A stretch of 64,000 bases of DNA, from contig OX442436.1 of NCBI GenBank assembly GCA_949361645.1, positions 1,649,179 through 1,713,178 on the forward strand, given 5' to 3'. Shown here one piece after another: positions 1 to 11,499 of the stretch (the stretch's first letter is position 1; every line of letters starts with the position of its first letter). The notes under the pieces are model-generated. The model was given only the letters and a program-made list of their open reading frames with translations, did no database searches and was not told where the DNA came from. The position numbers were made by a program, and so were the translations under genes. The DNA comes from Spongilla lacustris (lineage: Eukaryota; Porifera; Demospongiae; Spongillida; Spongillidae).

Positions 1-3000
1 CAGCCCTCACACTGGAAATGGAGTCAGTAGCCCCAACAATTTCAGGGGACATGTGCATGTACGCACATGTACCAATGGAATAACACATGTCCCACCAATG
101 GAACCATGCAGTGGAACTTTTAGCCCTCACAATAAGTGGACTTATTACTTAGCAGCCCCCACAACCTGTCTTTCACTGAAAGAGGGGGCTAATGGGACCA
201 TCACCACACAGTACAACTACCAGCCTTCCTCATTGCAAGCCAATGGAACCTCTGCTCAAACATTGGAGCTACCAGTCTTCTCACAAATAGAGCTATCATA
301 CCCCCACACTGCTAGCAGAAATGTGGCCCGCACAATAATGCCAATGGAGATGCCAGCCCTCAGGCTGCAAATGGAATCAGCATCCCCAACAATTTCAGGG
401 GAGCAATGAACTACATGTACCAACAACACGTGATGACCTCACTACCAGATCAATCATTAACCCTCACTCCACAAGTGGCCTTAAAAGGCTCCACACATTG
501 GGACCAACCCCCCCCCCCCCCCCCACTATCTTTCTTTCAATACAAGTTGAGTCAACTGGGATCCCCCACACAGTAGAACCACCAGCCCCCTCACCGCAAG
601 CTCATGAACAATACCAGTGGAACCTGTAAAGTCTACACTGCAACTGAACTTAATAAATAAAGCCTCACACTGCAGCCAACAGCCCATGGAACCATTCTTA
701 CAAAACACCCTCAGCTACCCAGGGCCAATGGGGTAGCCTCCACAAAGTCAGTGAAGATGCCACCCCAAGTTGAGTCAGCAGCCCCCACACAAACAAGGGC
801 CAATAGGGCCAGCCCCACACAGTACAATCACCAGCCCCTCTCTGCTCACTTCAAATAGAGCCACTAGACCCTCTACCAGTACACACACTGCAAGTCCAGA
901 CAGCAAGCCACACCAGTTGAGTCCTCTCACCGATGGAGCCCAGCAAGGAAGTACCAGCTGCCACACAACCAGTGGTTAATCGAGCCCCCAGAATAATGCC
1001 AGTGGAGAAACCAGCCCTCGCACTGCAAGTGGATTCAGCAACCCCAAAAATTTCAGGGGTACATGTAAATGTACTTGAGGGGGAAAAGAAAACTACACAT
1101 GCCCTCTTCAAACACTACAACAGAACAAGTGGAACTTTAAGCCCTCATAGTTAATATGTAGCAGTCCCCACAGCCCTCCCCCCTACTAACAATGAAAGAG
1201 GGGCCAATCAGCCAATGGGACAGTACAACCACCAACCCTCTTCATTGGTCAGGGGACATATACCATGAACACATGCCGTCACAACCAGTTGAACCTCAAT
1301 GCAAGTGGACTTAACAGACCCACCACACACTGGTGCCAGCCCTCCCCCCCCCCTCAGCCCCCCTCTGCTCACTACGTGTCCTTCACTGCAAGTTGCGTCA
1401 GCTGTCCATGAGCCAATGGGGGCCATAGATCTACCACTCCGCCTCACTGTAATCACACACTACCTTTGGAACCAACCATTAACCCCCATACTGCAAGTGA
1501 ACTCAATACTGCAAAACCTGACCCCCACACTGCCAGCAAGGGAGCACCAGCTGTCATACAACCAGAGTGTCAATGTGGCCCCCACTTAATGCCAGTGGAG
1601 AAGGCAGCCCTCACACTGTAAATGGAGTCAGTAGCCCCATGCAACAATTTCAGTGGACATGTGCATGTACCAATGGAATCACACATGTCTCCTTCAAACA
1701 CTACCAGTGGAATGTTTAGCCCTCACAGCAAGTGGACTTATTCCTTAGCAGCCTCCACAGCGCCCACCCCCCCCCCCCCCCCCCACTACCTGTCCTTTAC
1801 TGAAAGAGGGGGTTAATGGGACCATCCCCACACAGTACAACTACCAGCCTTCCTCATTGCAAGCCAATGGAACCTCTGCTCAAACATTGGAGCTACCAGC
1901 CTTCTCACAAATAGAGTTATCATACCCCCACACTGCTAGCAGAAATGTGGCCCCCACAATAATGCCAGTGGAGATGCCAGCCATCACACAGCAAATGGAG
2001 TCGGCATCCCCACCAATTTTAGGGGAGCCACTAACTACATGTATCGATAACACATGCCCTCACTACCAGATGAGCCATTAATCCTCACTCCACAAGTGGA
2101 CCTAGCAGGTACCACGTACTGAGGCCAGCCCACGCCCCCGCTACCTTTCTATTGCTGCATATAAGTTGAGTCAGCATTTGAGGGGCCACCACCAGCCCCC
2201 TCACCTCAAGCTCGTGAACAATACCAGTGGAACCTGTAAAGTGTTCCCTACAACTGAACTTAATAGCCTCACATGTCCATGCCCATGCACAACTTATGGA
2301 ACCATTCCAGAGCCGATGGGGTAGCCTCCACAAAGCCAGTACCCAAGTTGAGTCAGCAGCCTCCACACAAACAGGAGCCTGTAGGGCCAGCTCCGCACAG
2401 TACAACAACCAGCCCCTCTCTGCTCACTTCAAATGGAGCCACTAGGCACACTGCAAGTCCAGTCAGCCATCAGCTGCCACATAACCAGGCGTCACCCCAC
2501 AATAATGCCAGCCCTCTGAACTACATGTACCAATGGACCCACACATTCCCTGCTCCTAACACAACACATGGAACCAGTGGAACCATTAGCCCTCACTGCA
2601 ATTGGACTTATATTAGCACTGGGGCCAGCTCCTGTCCTTTACAATCAACGGTCCAGAGCCCCCCCAAACTGCATATGGACTTGGCACCCTGACAGTTTTA
2701 GACAAGCCATCATCTACCAGTGGAGCTACTAGCCCCCACACTATGTGTAAATTACCAGTCCCTATTGGAGCCACTGTATACCTGTTTTCTGTGCACACAA
2801 TTTTATCTGAGGTGAAGTGAAGCCTTGTTATTGGTGGGTGAATATCATTACCTGCCCTATCAGTACTGATTTAGGGTGGTAGTTGGTTTATATAGGCAAG
2901 CAAGGCATACAAGAAGGTTTGAGTTGTACATCTAAAATGTACATGTACCCTCTTGCTGGAAACTAGTGCTTTATGTACATGGAGCAATAAGTACCATTTT

Positions 3001-4589
3001 AAATGTCATAAAAGTAACATGTGGAATATACAACTGCATGTAAATTGCACACGTAGGCACAGTCCATAAAGGCAACAATATTATGCATCACACCTTCCCA
3101 AGTGAAGTTAGCAGACCCCACACTGTCAGCAAAGTCACCAGCCTCCTCACTACCAGTGTAACCCACACATGAAGGGGAACCATTTGTAGAGTATGGGCAT
3201 TATTATGGGGGCTCCATTGACGGCTGGCAGTGAACGGTTTGATAACACTACATGTGGAAGGGCTGGTGGCTCCACTGGTTGTGCAGCGCTTTTGACTGGA
3301 CTTGCAGTGTGAGGTTACTAAGTTCAATTGCAGCTTGGGAGTTAATGGTTCCATTGACTTGCAATGAGGAAGGCTGGTAGTTGTACTGTGTGGTGATGGT
3401 CCCATTAGCCCCCTCTTTCAGTGAAGGACAGGTAGTGGGGGGGTGAGGGTGGGCGCTGTGGAGGCTGCTAAGGAATAAGTCCACTTGCTGTGAGGGCTAA
3501 ACGTTCCACTGGTTCCATTGGTAGTGTTTGAAGGGGGCATGTGTGATTCCATTGGTACATGTGTATACGTGCACATGTCGCCTGAAATTGCTGCATGGGG
3601 CTACTGACTCAATTTACAGTGTGAGGGCTGCCTTCTCCACTGGCATTAAGTGGGGGCCACATTGACACTCTGGTTGTATGACAGCTGGTGCTCCCTTGCT
3701 GGCAGTGTGGGGGTCAGGTTTTGCAGTATTGAGTTCACTTGCAGTATGGGGGTTAATGGTTGGTTCCAAAGGTAGTGTGTGATTGCAGTGAGGCGGAGTG
3801 GTAGTTCTATGGCCCCCATTGGCTCATGGACAGCTGACGCAACTTGCAGTGAAGGACACGTAGTGAGCAGAGGGGGGCTGAGGGGGGGGGGAGGGCTGGC
3901 ACCAGTGTGTGGTGGGCCTGTTAAGTCCACTTGCATTGAGGTTCAACTTGTAGTGACGGCATGTGTTCTTGGTACATGTTCCCTGACTAATGAAGAGGGT
4001 TGGTGGTTGTACTGTCCCATTGGCTGATTGGCCCCTCTTTCATTGTACATGTAGGACAGGTAGTAGCGGGGGTGGGGGGGGGGTGGGGGGGGCTGTGGGG
4101 ACTGCTATGTATTAACTATGAGGGCTTAAAGTTCCACTTGCTCTGTTGTAGTGTTTGAAGAGGGCATGTGTGGTTTTCTTTTCCCACTCAAGTACATTTA
4201 CATGTACCCCTGAAATTTTTGGGGTTGCTGAATCCACTTGCAGTGCGAGGGCTGGTTTCTCCACTGGCATTATTCTGGGGGCTCGATTAACCACTGGTTG
4301 TGTGGCAGCTGGTACTTCCTTGCTGGGCTCCATCGGTGAGAGGGCTCCACTCATGTGGCCTGCCGTCTGGACTTGCAGTGTGTACTGGTAGAGGGTCTAG
4401 TGGCTCTATTTGAAGTGAGCAGAGAGGGGCTGGTGATTGTACTGTGTGGGGCTGGCCCTATTGGCCCTTGTTTGTGTGGGGGCTGCTGACTCAACTTGGG
4501 GTGGCATCTTCACTGACTTTGTGGAGGCTACCCCATTGGCCCTGGGTAGCTGAGGGTGTTCTGTAAGAATGGTTCCATGGGCTGCTGGC
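1..4589. repeat. Foldback minisatellite block identical to 33414-38002
   Basis: Low-complexity DNA built from diverged words such as CCAGTGGA, CCCTCACACTGCAAGTGGA and CCACACAGTACAACTACCAG up to about 3150. From about 3190 the same words run as reverse complements. It corresponds to 33414-38002 at a constant offset of 33413: every open frame I compared matches residue for residue, and the long C runs have equal length. It therefore holds the inner left stem (1-1871), the loop (1872-3351) and the inner right stem (3352-4589) of the giant foldback at 30998-41078. It stops at a scaffold gap. The open frames inside (up to 139 codons) are by-products of a stop-poor repeat, with no codon structure or domain, and I do not call genes here. 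Confidence 0.9.
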
Positions 4590-4789
4590 NNNNNNNNNNN
4601 NNNNNNNNNNNNNNNNNNNNNNNNNNNNNNNNNNNNNNNNNNNNNNNNNNNNNNNNNNNNNNNNNNNNNNNNNNNNNNNNNNNNNNNNNNNNNNNNNNNN
4701 NNNNNNNNNNNNNNNNNNNNNNNNNNNNNNNNNNNNNNNNNNNNNNNNNNNNNNNNNNNNNNNNNNNNNNNNNNNNNNNNNNNNNNNNN
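4590..4789. other. Scaffold gap (200 N)
   Basis: Exactly 200 consecutive N. The round length suggests a placeholder gap between contigs. The left contig ends inside the foldback repeat, which is a likely reason for the break. Confidence 0.99.
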
Positions 4790-4901
4790 AATAATAATAA
4801 TTATATATAATTTATATAATTATATAGTGTATGTTTAGCGCCCATTACATACATATCATGTAATTAATACTGCGGCAAAAGACTGCTACACAGGTACACA
4901 G

Positions 4902-5250
4902 TGGCGTAGCGAGGGGGGGGGGGGGGGGGGGGCAGGGGGGGACATATGTCCCCGGGGCGCAGGGGTTTTGGGGCGCCAAAATAGACAATTTGCACAGATA
5001 ATTATCGCGTTAACGCGAACGGGCCCGCGGGCACCCCTTCAAACTTTTAAATTTATTTCTAATCACCAACATTGAAGATACGGTATCAAATCGTCACCTC
5101 CATAATCTGTTGAATAAACCCACGACACATTGCAGTTCCAACTTCAGGGTTATCGCTCGCTGCCATTGTAAGCCTGTTATGCACAGGCTCATAATGGCAG
5201 CGAGCGGTTAGCCATTATCGTACAGACAGGTACACATAGCGCCAGTCATA
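4902..5250. mobile_element. Degenerate repeat with CAGTGGCG-type end and a hairpin
   Basis: A CAGTGGCGTAGCGAGG word followed by a long G run opens the segment. This resembles terminal inverted repeats of non-autonomous DNA transposons, and the reverse-complement end CGCCACTG closes the insertion at 62588. At 5151-5207 two 24-base arms (CGCTCGCTGCCATT... and its near-perfect reverse complement) flank a short loop. No coding potential is visible. The element type is an inference and its other end was not found. Confidence 0.4.
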
Positions 5251-5739
5251 GCGAGAGGATAGTTTTGCGGGGGCGGATACTTCCCCAAACTAAATTTCAC
5301 GATTGAATGTACGTGCGAAGGCATAGTTGCTTGCGGAAGCAAATGCTGTGTATTAAATTATTGTCTATACGAAAGTATCATGTTTTGTGGCTTAAAAAGT
5401 GCAAAGCGGCTGGGGCTCCGCCCCAGACCCCTTTGGGTGAGCTTAAGGTAGGAAATCCTCATGTTTGGAAATAAATTAAAAATATATGGTTGGAATCTCC
5501 TGAGTTTGCTGATTTGAAATATGCTTTTCTTTTGGCGAAAATGTTAACTGTCAATGAGTTGCGATAGATCAAAAATTTGGGACGCCATATTCCGAATAGT
5601 TAGGTACCGCTTTTTCGCATTAAAGTTACGGTCGCCATTGGTAAATTTTCTACGGTATGTCTAAATATCTGTACAAAATGTTTATTAAAAATACTTGAAG
5701 GTTAGGCGGAACTACTCACAGCCAACCATCAATGAATCC

Positions 5740-6355
5740 AGGATGGCATAATATAGAATGCCAACATATTCTTGTTGGCATTCCCAGCCTGATAGCTGCC
5801 GGTCGGGGCTCCTGCGTGAGTCCCTGTGTTAGGCCGCGAAGGTATGTCTAAATATGTGTTTGTGGGAAGTGGCTTATTACAAACTCTTCGTTGCGCGCTA
5901 TGCAGGACCCATCTAGCTGTGGTGGGCTCTATGTAGGACCCATCTGTGGTGAGTCATCGGAGCTTGAGATGGAGATCAGAGGTCTCAACCTGAGACCACC
6001 GCAAGAACAGGCCAAGTACAGGATACAAATTCAGTTACGCGTTGGCGCTTCATGACCTGTGTACCAGAAATATTATACAGCTATCACGAGCTCCCCCAGC
6101 GCCATCCTCCAATGGGGCCTGTGGTCCCAACATCACGGCCACCGAGAGTTCGTTGTCTGGAGAGGCAGGAGGGCCGAACTTGACTGTGCATGTCTAGTGT
6201 GAATAGCCAATAGGTCTATTGGATTTTTTTTTTATTATCCAGGATGGCATATACATGTATACCGGTAAGGCTGGGAATGCCAACATATTGGCATTCCCAG
6301 CCCCTGCATATATAGCTGCCAGTCGGGGCTCCTGTGTTAGGCCGCGAAGGTTTGT
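5740..6355 (+). repeat. Two direct copies of a hairpin-bearing repeat
   Basis: Two related stretches, about 5745-5850 and 6238-6352, share ATCCAGGATGGCAT, then GCCAACATATT..GGCATTCCCAGCC, then AGCTGCC-GTCGGGGCTCCTG and TTAGGCCGCGAAGGT. In the second copy 6269-6302 is a perfect 15-bp stem (GGCTGGGAATGCCAA) with a CATA loop. The spacing between the blocks differs, so these are diverged copies of one dispersed repeat. No gene is seen from 4.8 to 7.4 kb; the short open frames overlap the hairpins and look accidental. Confidence 0.55.
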
Positions 6356-7399
6356 TTTATTATACATGTACGTTAGGTCGCGGAGTCGGTCCGAACACGT
6401 GCTTGAGTTGGCTCTCAAACAAAAACTCCAGAGGCTTATTCTTTGGAAACAAACTCACCCAGCAAAAGATGAGTCAGGCTACTAGCAGAGATAATACAGG
6501 GACTAGGATCATCGGCCTCTACAACTAACCGCTCATAGCTCCAACCATCGCGGCCCATCTACACAGTGACTCACCAGCCCCCGACAGTTACATGCCTGAT
6601 CAAATGTAGCAGTTTATTGGTAAATGGCCATATGAACAATGTGATCTCACTATAAACATTTGAACATATATTTAATTGTGTGTGCATGAGCACATGAGGT
6701 CACTGTACACTGCATGTACCGCAGTCACCAGTGGATGATGGAGTGCAGGGAAAGACTTGCACTGAGCTCTGAACTCTGGAGAGGAGAAGTGGCAACATAC
6801 ACCCTCCCCTCATGCTAGCAGCTATGTTGCAATGGCAACAGTACATGTACCATTATCACATCATGATATCACACATTCACAGCTTACCAAGAGGCCAGAG
6901 GTATGGTTCAGTCATTTTGTTTTTTCTATCTGTTTGCCCAGAAGAATGATTAGTGCTGTAGGGAAGGAAACAGTTGCTTGCTATGGCAATTGGGTTCATC
7001 ACTTTCAACCTGAGCATTGTAATTATTCATATTACACCACTGGAGGGGAAATACCTTTTCAAGTACTGAATCTGACACTAAAAGTATTATGTGCATTTGA
7101 TTTGCGCAAATAATTAAATTCCTTGACAGATGCTGGGCCTACATACTGGACAAAACAAACAGATCCTTCTTGTAATAACAGCAGATTGAATGTAATGACT
7201 GTGAACTGCCCAGGTGTCCCCAGGCACGGATAGGACCAATGATAAAGAGAGGGGGTTTGCTGCAGGTTGTACTTCAGTTTATTGGCCCCCCCTTCTTAAT
7301 ATTAATCCAAATCAATTAACAAGCTGCACATTAGATACCACCTTTTCATATAGGCTTATCTTAGCTATGGCAACCCGTTTTAAAACCATAAGTAGACAT

Positions 7400-7722
7400 T
7401 TGCATATGTCCTTTCCACTGCCACCAGAACTGAAGCTAGTGGAGTAGTTTGGGCAGTAGCCTTTGCAGCTCAGCTGAGGAAACATGCTGCTAATGATTCC
7501 AAGTGCCATGAGTTGGGATCGTCTTGTGTCCCACTTGCCATGAAAACATACGGTAACTGGGGTAAAGAGGCACAGTGTGTATGTTCCCGACTAGCCTCTC
7601 TGCTTGCCATAGGCCAGGCCAACTGTAAAGCAAAAATGGCTGCAGAGATCTACGGCCATCTCAACTTATCTCTTGTGAGATAGGTAGCCAGGGCCATATG
7701 CATTTTAGGAAGGGAATTGGCA
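7400..7722 (+). pseudogene. Retroelement ORF remnant: RT-associated C-terminal domain
   Basis: Conceptual translation gives SFPLPPELKLVE, a frame break, then an uninterrupted segment from about 7444 with LRKHAANDSKCHELGSSCVP, KTYGNWGKEA, SRLASLLAI and EIYGHLNLSLVR before a stop. The order TSPL..(A)RKH.AND.KC.ELG..C.P...ETYG.WG.EA...SRLA matches the extreme C-terminus of reverse-transcriptase polyproteins that are abundant in sponge and cnidarian genomes. Related fragments lie at 9481-9775, 50935-51412 and 57448-58585. Only the last ~110 residues survive, with a stop and a frameshift, so it is a dead 3' end, as expected for a 5'-truncated retroelement. A PD-(D/E)XK nuclease fold for this domain is my guess, not established here. 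Confidence 0.6.
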
Positions 7723-8159
7723 TGCAGGTGCACTGTAGAACTGTACTGTGTAGTGTGTATACATTTTATTATTGTAATATGGATATTATAATAATATACT
7801 TACGTGTAAGTAGACTAAGAATGATTTGTCCTCGGAGGCTTGTACAAACACCAACGTCAGTCCAAATACTAAGTACGAGGTCTATTCGGTTAATAATCTT
7901 TTTAATCACATGCATGTACACATACATACACCCATGCCCACAACTATAACATACACACATGTATAACACATACACCCATACACCCTCATGCACTAAGTGG
8001 TGGTGTTAAAGGTCCGACACGCACACACATACACACATTGATACATATACTGTACATGTACATGAATGCTTAGTAACTCATAGCTATAGCAACCAATAAA
8101 TTTAACAAGTACATTACCCCCTCACGATTAAATGTGCTTCAAGATATCCCCAAATGCAA

Positions 8160-8625
8160 TGGGCCCTCCAAATCGTTTCCTCTACCTAAATGCAGGAAGA
8201 TAGGTCTGAAATACAGCGGAGCTCATCCCTCTCCTGCACAAGCATGTCGTCCTGTTAGAGGACAGAAGCATTAAAGCCTGGCACCAACAAACCGTTGCAG
8301 ATGAATCAGCAAGATCCCGACACAGATCGCCATACGAAATGACTTCAGTCAAATGATACATAACAGGAATCACAGGTGAAAAAGGCAAACATGTAGTGTA
8401 GGTGTCTGTTGTCCCTCCCTCCACTCCCATCCTCTCTCTCCATTGCCCTCCAGACATACCCAGACATACCCTGAGCTGATCCCATATGTTGACTCCATAA
8501 TGCAGATGGCAACAGCTCCTGGCAGCCTTCCTGAGTCCCTTGTCTCCGCCAAGATGACACAACTGCTGCAAGCTGATAAGTTGGTGTATGAAAGAAAACC
8601 AATGACATGTCACAACACATCATCG
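8160..8625. pseudogene. Unrecognised degenerate coding-like fragment
   Basis: The plus strand reads as broken peptide pieces (for example ELIPLLHKHVVLLEDR, AWHQQTVADESARSRHR, PELIPYVDSIMQMA, SLVSAKMTQLLQADKLVYER). The part around 8530-8575 recurs inverted near 14532-14580, so it belongs to a dispersed repeat. I do not recognise the family. The 143-codon minus-strand frame here shows no domain and is probably a shadow. No function is proposed. Confidence 0.3.
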
Positions 8626-8864
8626 GGGCATTGCATATCAGTGTGAAGTGACTCCATTACTGTTTTACAGTATCATAAGCAGATACATGTGAATTGCCCA
8701 ATGCTCCTGTAATGGTAGACAGGATGGGTATCACAATCCTGTAGCTTAAATACGTAGAAATGTATATATGTATTTAGATTAGATACCCAGACATTTCTAC
8801 CACCAAACCAGCTCCATCTCACGCCTGACTACTCATTAAATATCCATCTCAGCTGGGGTTTGAA

Positions 8865-9025
8865 TGAGCCCCCCCCCCCCCCCCCCCCCAAAGGGTCAAG
8901 GTCCACTTATGGCTTATGGGAGTACGATCCCTCCCCGTGGCGACTCCATCCGGTAGGCCTACTGGACCGGTGAACCCCCCCCCCCCCCCCAAGAGGGTCA
9001 AGGTCCGCTTATGGGAGTACAGTGC
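8865..9025. repeat. Duplicated poly-C plus AAGGTCC-CTTATGG unit
   Basis: A C run of about 20 bases at 8869-8889 is followed by AAAGGGTCAAGGTCCACTTATGG. A second, 15-16 base C run near 8976-8991 is followed by AGAGGGTCAAGGTCCGCTTATGGGAG. These are two diverged direct copies about 110 bp apart. No coding content. Confidence 0.6.
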
Positions 9026-9221
9026 GGGTCCCGGCCGCTCCCCAAGGCCCGGTACAGGAGAGATTTTGGGATTTTTACAATACCATACCACCACAGGTTA
9101 AGGAATACAGTTGCATTGCAACTTGCAGCATAATATTAAGCCATTGTTCTTTGTTGTGAACACTTGCAGCGAATTAAATTATCATGTTTAAATATGTGTG
9201 GATTCTGTTGTTTTGTACTCA

Positions 9222-9405
9222 CAGGCAAATGGCTTAGATGAAAGATACAATCAGACAATTCAGAACATGTTGATGAAGTTTGCGAATGATAAAAAGGAAC
9301 TTTGGTATGAATATTTCGACACCTGTGTATATGCCTACAACACATCAGTTCATGAGTCAAAATCCTACTCTCCATTTGAGGTAATGTATGGACACAGAGC
9401 AGTTT
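9222..9405 (+). pseudogene. Ty3/gypsy-like integrase core fragment
   Basis: An open segment reads ANGLDERYNQTIQNML, then KFANDKKELWYEYFD, then AYNTSVHESKSYSPFEVMYG. In retroviral and Ty3/gypsy integrases the catalytic Glu of the D,D-35-E triad sits in the GLxERxN motif and is followed by the SPFEVMYG stretch, so this is the C-terminal third of the catalytic core. The two catalytic Asp residues and the zinc-binding head are absent upstream, where an AG acceptor-like CACAG directly precedes the coding sequence. The frame decays after HRA at about 9400. It could be a truncated retrotransposon or an exon of a domesticated integrase gene; truncation is more likely. Confidence 0.65.
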
Positions 9406-9480
9406 TTATTTATTCATATACGTATGTAATTCTATTTATTACAAGAAAGACAATAAACACATTATATGTGAAAGTTAGGT

Positions 9481-9775
9481 CTATGGCGGAGGAGCTATCC
9501 TAGAAAGGACAGCTGTGGCATTGGCACAGACCAGGTTGAGATTCAGCCGACCATAGATCTCGTTGAGTATGATGGATTTTGGCCGGCATGTGGAGGTAGC
9601 AAGTCTGGAGGCTACTGAGGAGATGATGGTAGTGGCTTCCTTTCCCCAAGCCCCATAGGTTTCCACTACCATAGGGACACAAACCCACCCTAGTTCTGAA
9701 CATTTAGGGTCATTTGCTTTGTGCTTTCTAGCCTCGGTGGCCTGGGCAGCAGCTGTGGCCGACACTCCCGCTGAG
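9481..9775 (-). pseudogene. Retroelement RT C-terminal domain remnant
   Basis: On the minus strand an open frame reads ATAAAQATEARKHKANDPKC, SELGWVCVPMVVETYGAWGK and EIYGRLNLNLVCANATAVLS, ending with a stop near 9481. It is the best preserved copy of the C-terminal domain also seen at 7400-7722 and 57448-58585: the ETYG.WGKEA core, the Leu-rich helix and the terminal A.A.LSR motif are intact. Everything upstream of this domain is missing, so it is a 5'-truncated retroelement copy. It lies back to back with the integrase fragment at 9222-9405. Confidence 0.65.
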
Positions 9776-10104
9776 CAGTATTACCAATAGATATTGAAAT
9801 GGGCAATGGATGGCTCGATTGTAAGCTCGGGCAAACTAGCTGTGCTCATGTGCATGCAGAGAGGCGTGTGTACATTAGCTTTGCTAATATATTTTTAAGG
9901 TAGGCTAACCAAGGACTTTTACCCAATCCGTGTAACTAAAGCGGTCACACGAGGTGATACTGCTGTCTTTGAAGGAGACATTCATAAGACCCGTCATACT
10001 TAGGTTGTTTCCCCGCCCTCACAAAAGCGCTTTCCTGGTTCTGGGCTGCAGCTCCAGCTAAGCCTGAAAAATTATAAATGCAACAAATGAATGAAACCTA
10101 GTAT

Positions 10105-10590
10105 GGCCCCCCTATAGGCTTAATTATTAACATCTTGCTGACACATCAGTGTACAAGAGGGTAGACAGAGATATATCAATGCCTATCAGATCCTCTATAA
10201 TTCGCAAACTGAAAATCCTGTACCAAACAGGAAAACTCAGTGAGGAGCAATATAAATATTGCCTCCCTCTAGCCCAAGTAAAAACGGCTAGGCTGTATTT
10301 TCTCAAGAAAATAAAATAAAAAACCGCCAGGAAAAAGACCCATTGTCTCATCCTGTGCCAGTGCTACAGAGAATATCTCACAATTTGTTGATATATGTTT
10401 ACAGCCAATGGCTACAACATTACCTTCATATGTGAGAGACTCAACGGACTTTATAGATAAAATAAAATCTATTAAATGTCCACCCAATGTAATACTGTCC
10501 TCATGGGACATTGTACATATCTCACAAAGAGGGGTTAGAAGCTGTAAATAAAGCAGCAATGAGACAACCCCAGTGGGACGTGTGGGCCCC
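10105..10590 (+). pseudogene. Penelope-like element reverse transcriptase fragment
   Basis: Two reading frames join across one frameshift near 10315. The first gives SIIRKLKILYQTGKLSEEQY, CLPLAQVKTARLYFLKKIK. The second gives PPGKRPIVSSCASATENISQ, FVDICLQPMATTLPSYVRDS, TDFIDKI, then a piece aligning with the LDVxxLYTNIP region where the catalytic Asp would lie (here SSWDIVHIS). The order (K.ISE..Y..L.P..P.TARFY.LPKIHK, PGRPIVS..GS.TE.IS.FVD..L.P.....PSY..DT.DFL.K) is characteristic of Penelope-like RTs. The YxDD palm and the GIY-YIG endonuclease are absent. The frameshift and a later stop make it a relic. Confidence 0.7.
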
Positions 10591-10849
10591 TCCTCTAAAG
10601 GTTAAGCCAGCAGGGCATAAAGGTTAGCCAGTGCTCAGGGCATATGTGTGACCTTTCTGTCCTCCCTCGAGGCTCCATTAACCTCATTGCCAGTATGTCA
10701 TGCACACACATCCTTAATGTTTATGAAAATACCGCTGCCTGCACAGTATATTCCTAAATTATTTGCACTATTGTTAAAGTGGCTGTGCTGTACTGGTGCA
10801 ATGTTCCCATTGCTAGCTCTTGTCTCCCTACCCTCCCTCCCAGTACTCA

Positions 10850-11256
10850 CGTGAGGCTAAAATGCTCTTTGCAACTATGGATACACCATCCATGTCACTT
10901 TTGCCTTGAGTGGTAAGAATAAAGTGTGCTGTCCTCAAGCTACTGCCCAGTCCAGTCCCAGGTGAAAGGCAGGCTTTATAAGTTAAAACATGTTTAGAAA
11001 TTGGACCTATTAGAAATGCCTCGATGTGAAGATATGTACAGTCTGAAGAATGCTGTTTTCTTTCACTCAAATTCAGAAATACCAAAGGATTCACAAACTT
11101 AACTACTTTCTGTGTCTGTGTGCCTGCACTATCCGTCGCCACCTTCAAAACCAAAGAATTTCCGCTCAAGCATTGAGAATTGCATGTCCACCCTGTCTCT
11201 CTAAACAGAGGGGTGTTATTCACTTGGTTGAAGTCAAGCTTGAACAAGTAATATAA
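10850..11256 (-). CDS. Possible internal exon of an unrecognised gene
   Basis: This minus-strand frame is the longest one in non-repetitive DNA of this stretch (169 codons in full). It contains MATLYYLFKLDFNQVNNTPL, LFRETGWTCNSQCLSGNSL and GKSDMDGVSIVAKSILAS, and ends at a near-consensus splice donor (C|GTGAGTAC) at about 10851. It has no low-complexity composition until the minisatellite just upstream (11270-11420). A short stretch encoding KVVKFVNP-like sequence is duplicated at 11433-11470. I recognise no domain. It could be one exon of a host gene, but no convincing acceptor or neighbouring exon was found, so confidence is limited. Confidence 0.3.
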
Positions 11257-11264
11257 TGTTGCCA

Positions 11265-11425
11265 TATCATTCAGAGGGTGATGATGGGGGATGGGGTATT
11301 CAGAGGGTGATGATGGGGGTTCTGATGGGGTATTCACAGGGTGATGATGGGTATGCAGAGAGTGATGATGGGGGGTTCTGCTGGGGTATTCAGAGGGTGC
11401 TGGGGTTCTGATGGGGTATTGTGAT
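11265..11425 (+). repeat. GGGTGATGATGGGG minisatellite
   Basis: Imperfect tandem copies of TTCAGAGGGTGATGATGGGGGTTCTGATGGGGTA-like units, about four to five of them, with units missing internal pieces. It abuts the possible exon at 10850-11256 and is followed by a partial duplication of that exon's sequence (11433-11470). Confidence 0.8.
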
Positions 11426-11499
11426 TGTGATATACCGAAGGATTCACAAACTTAACTACTTTCTGTGGACGTACAATGGCTCCAAGGTAGAACAATACC

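Noticed and set aside
1..4589. Dozens of 60-148 codon frames in the repeat blocks (also 31.8-48.9 kb)
   Set aside because: They occur on both strands at mirrored places, track the minisatellite, have no domains, and differ only where the repeat does. Their absence of stops reflects repeat composition.
7769..7993. Membrane-like minus-strand frame in CATACACAC-rich DNA
   Set aside because: Val/Cys/Tyr-rich composition comes from CA-rich simple sequence.
8182..8613. 143-codon minus-strand frame
   Set aside because: Plus-strand peptide pieces in the same place are more coherent and recur elsewhere as a repeat; the minus frame shows no domain.
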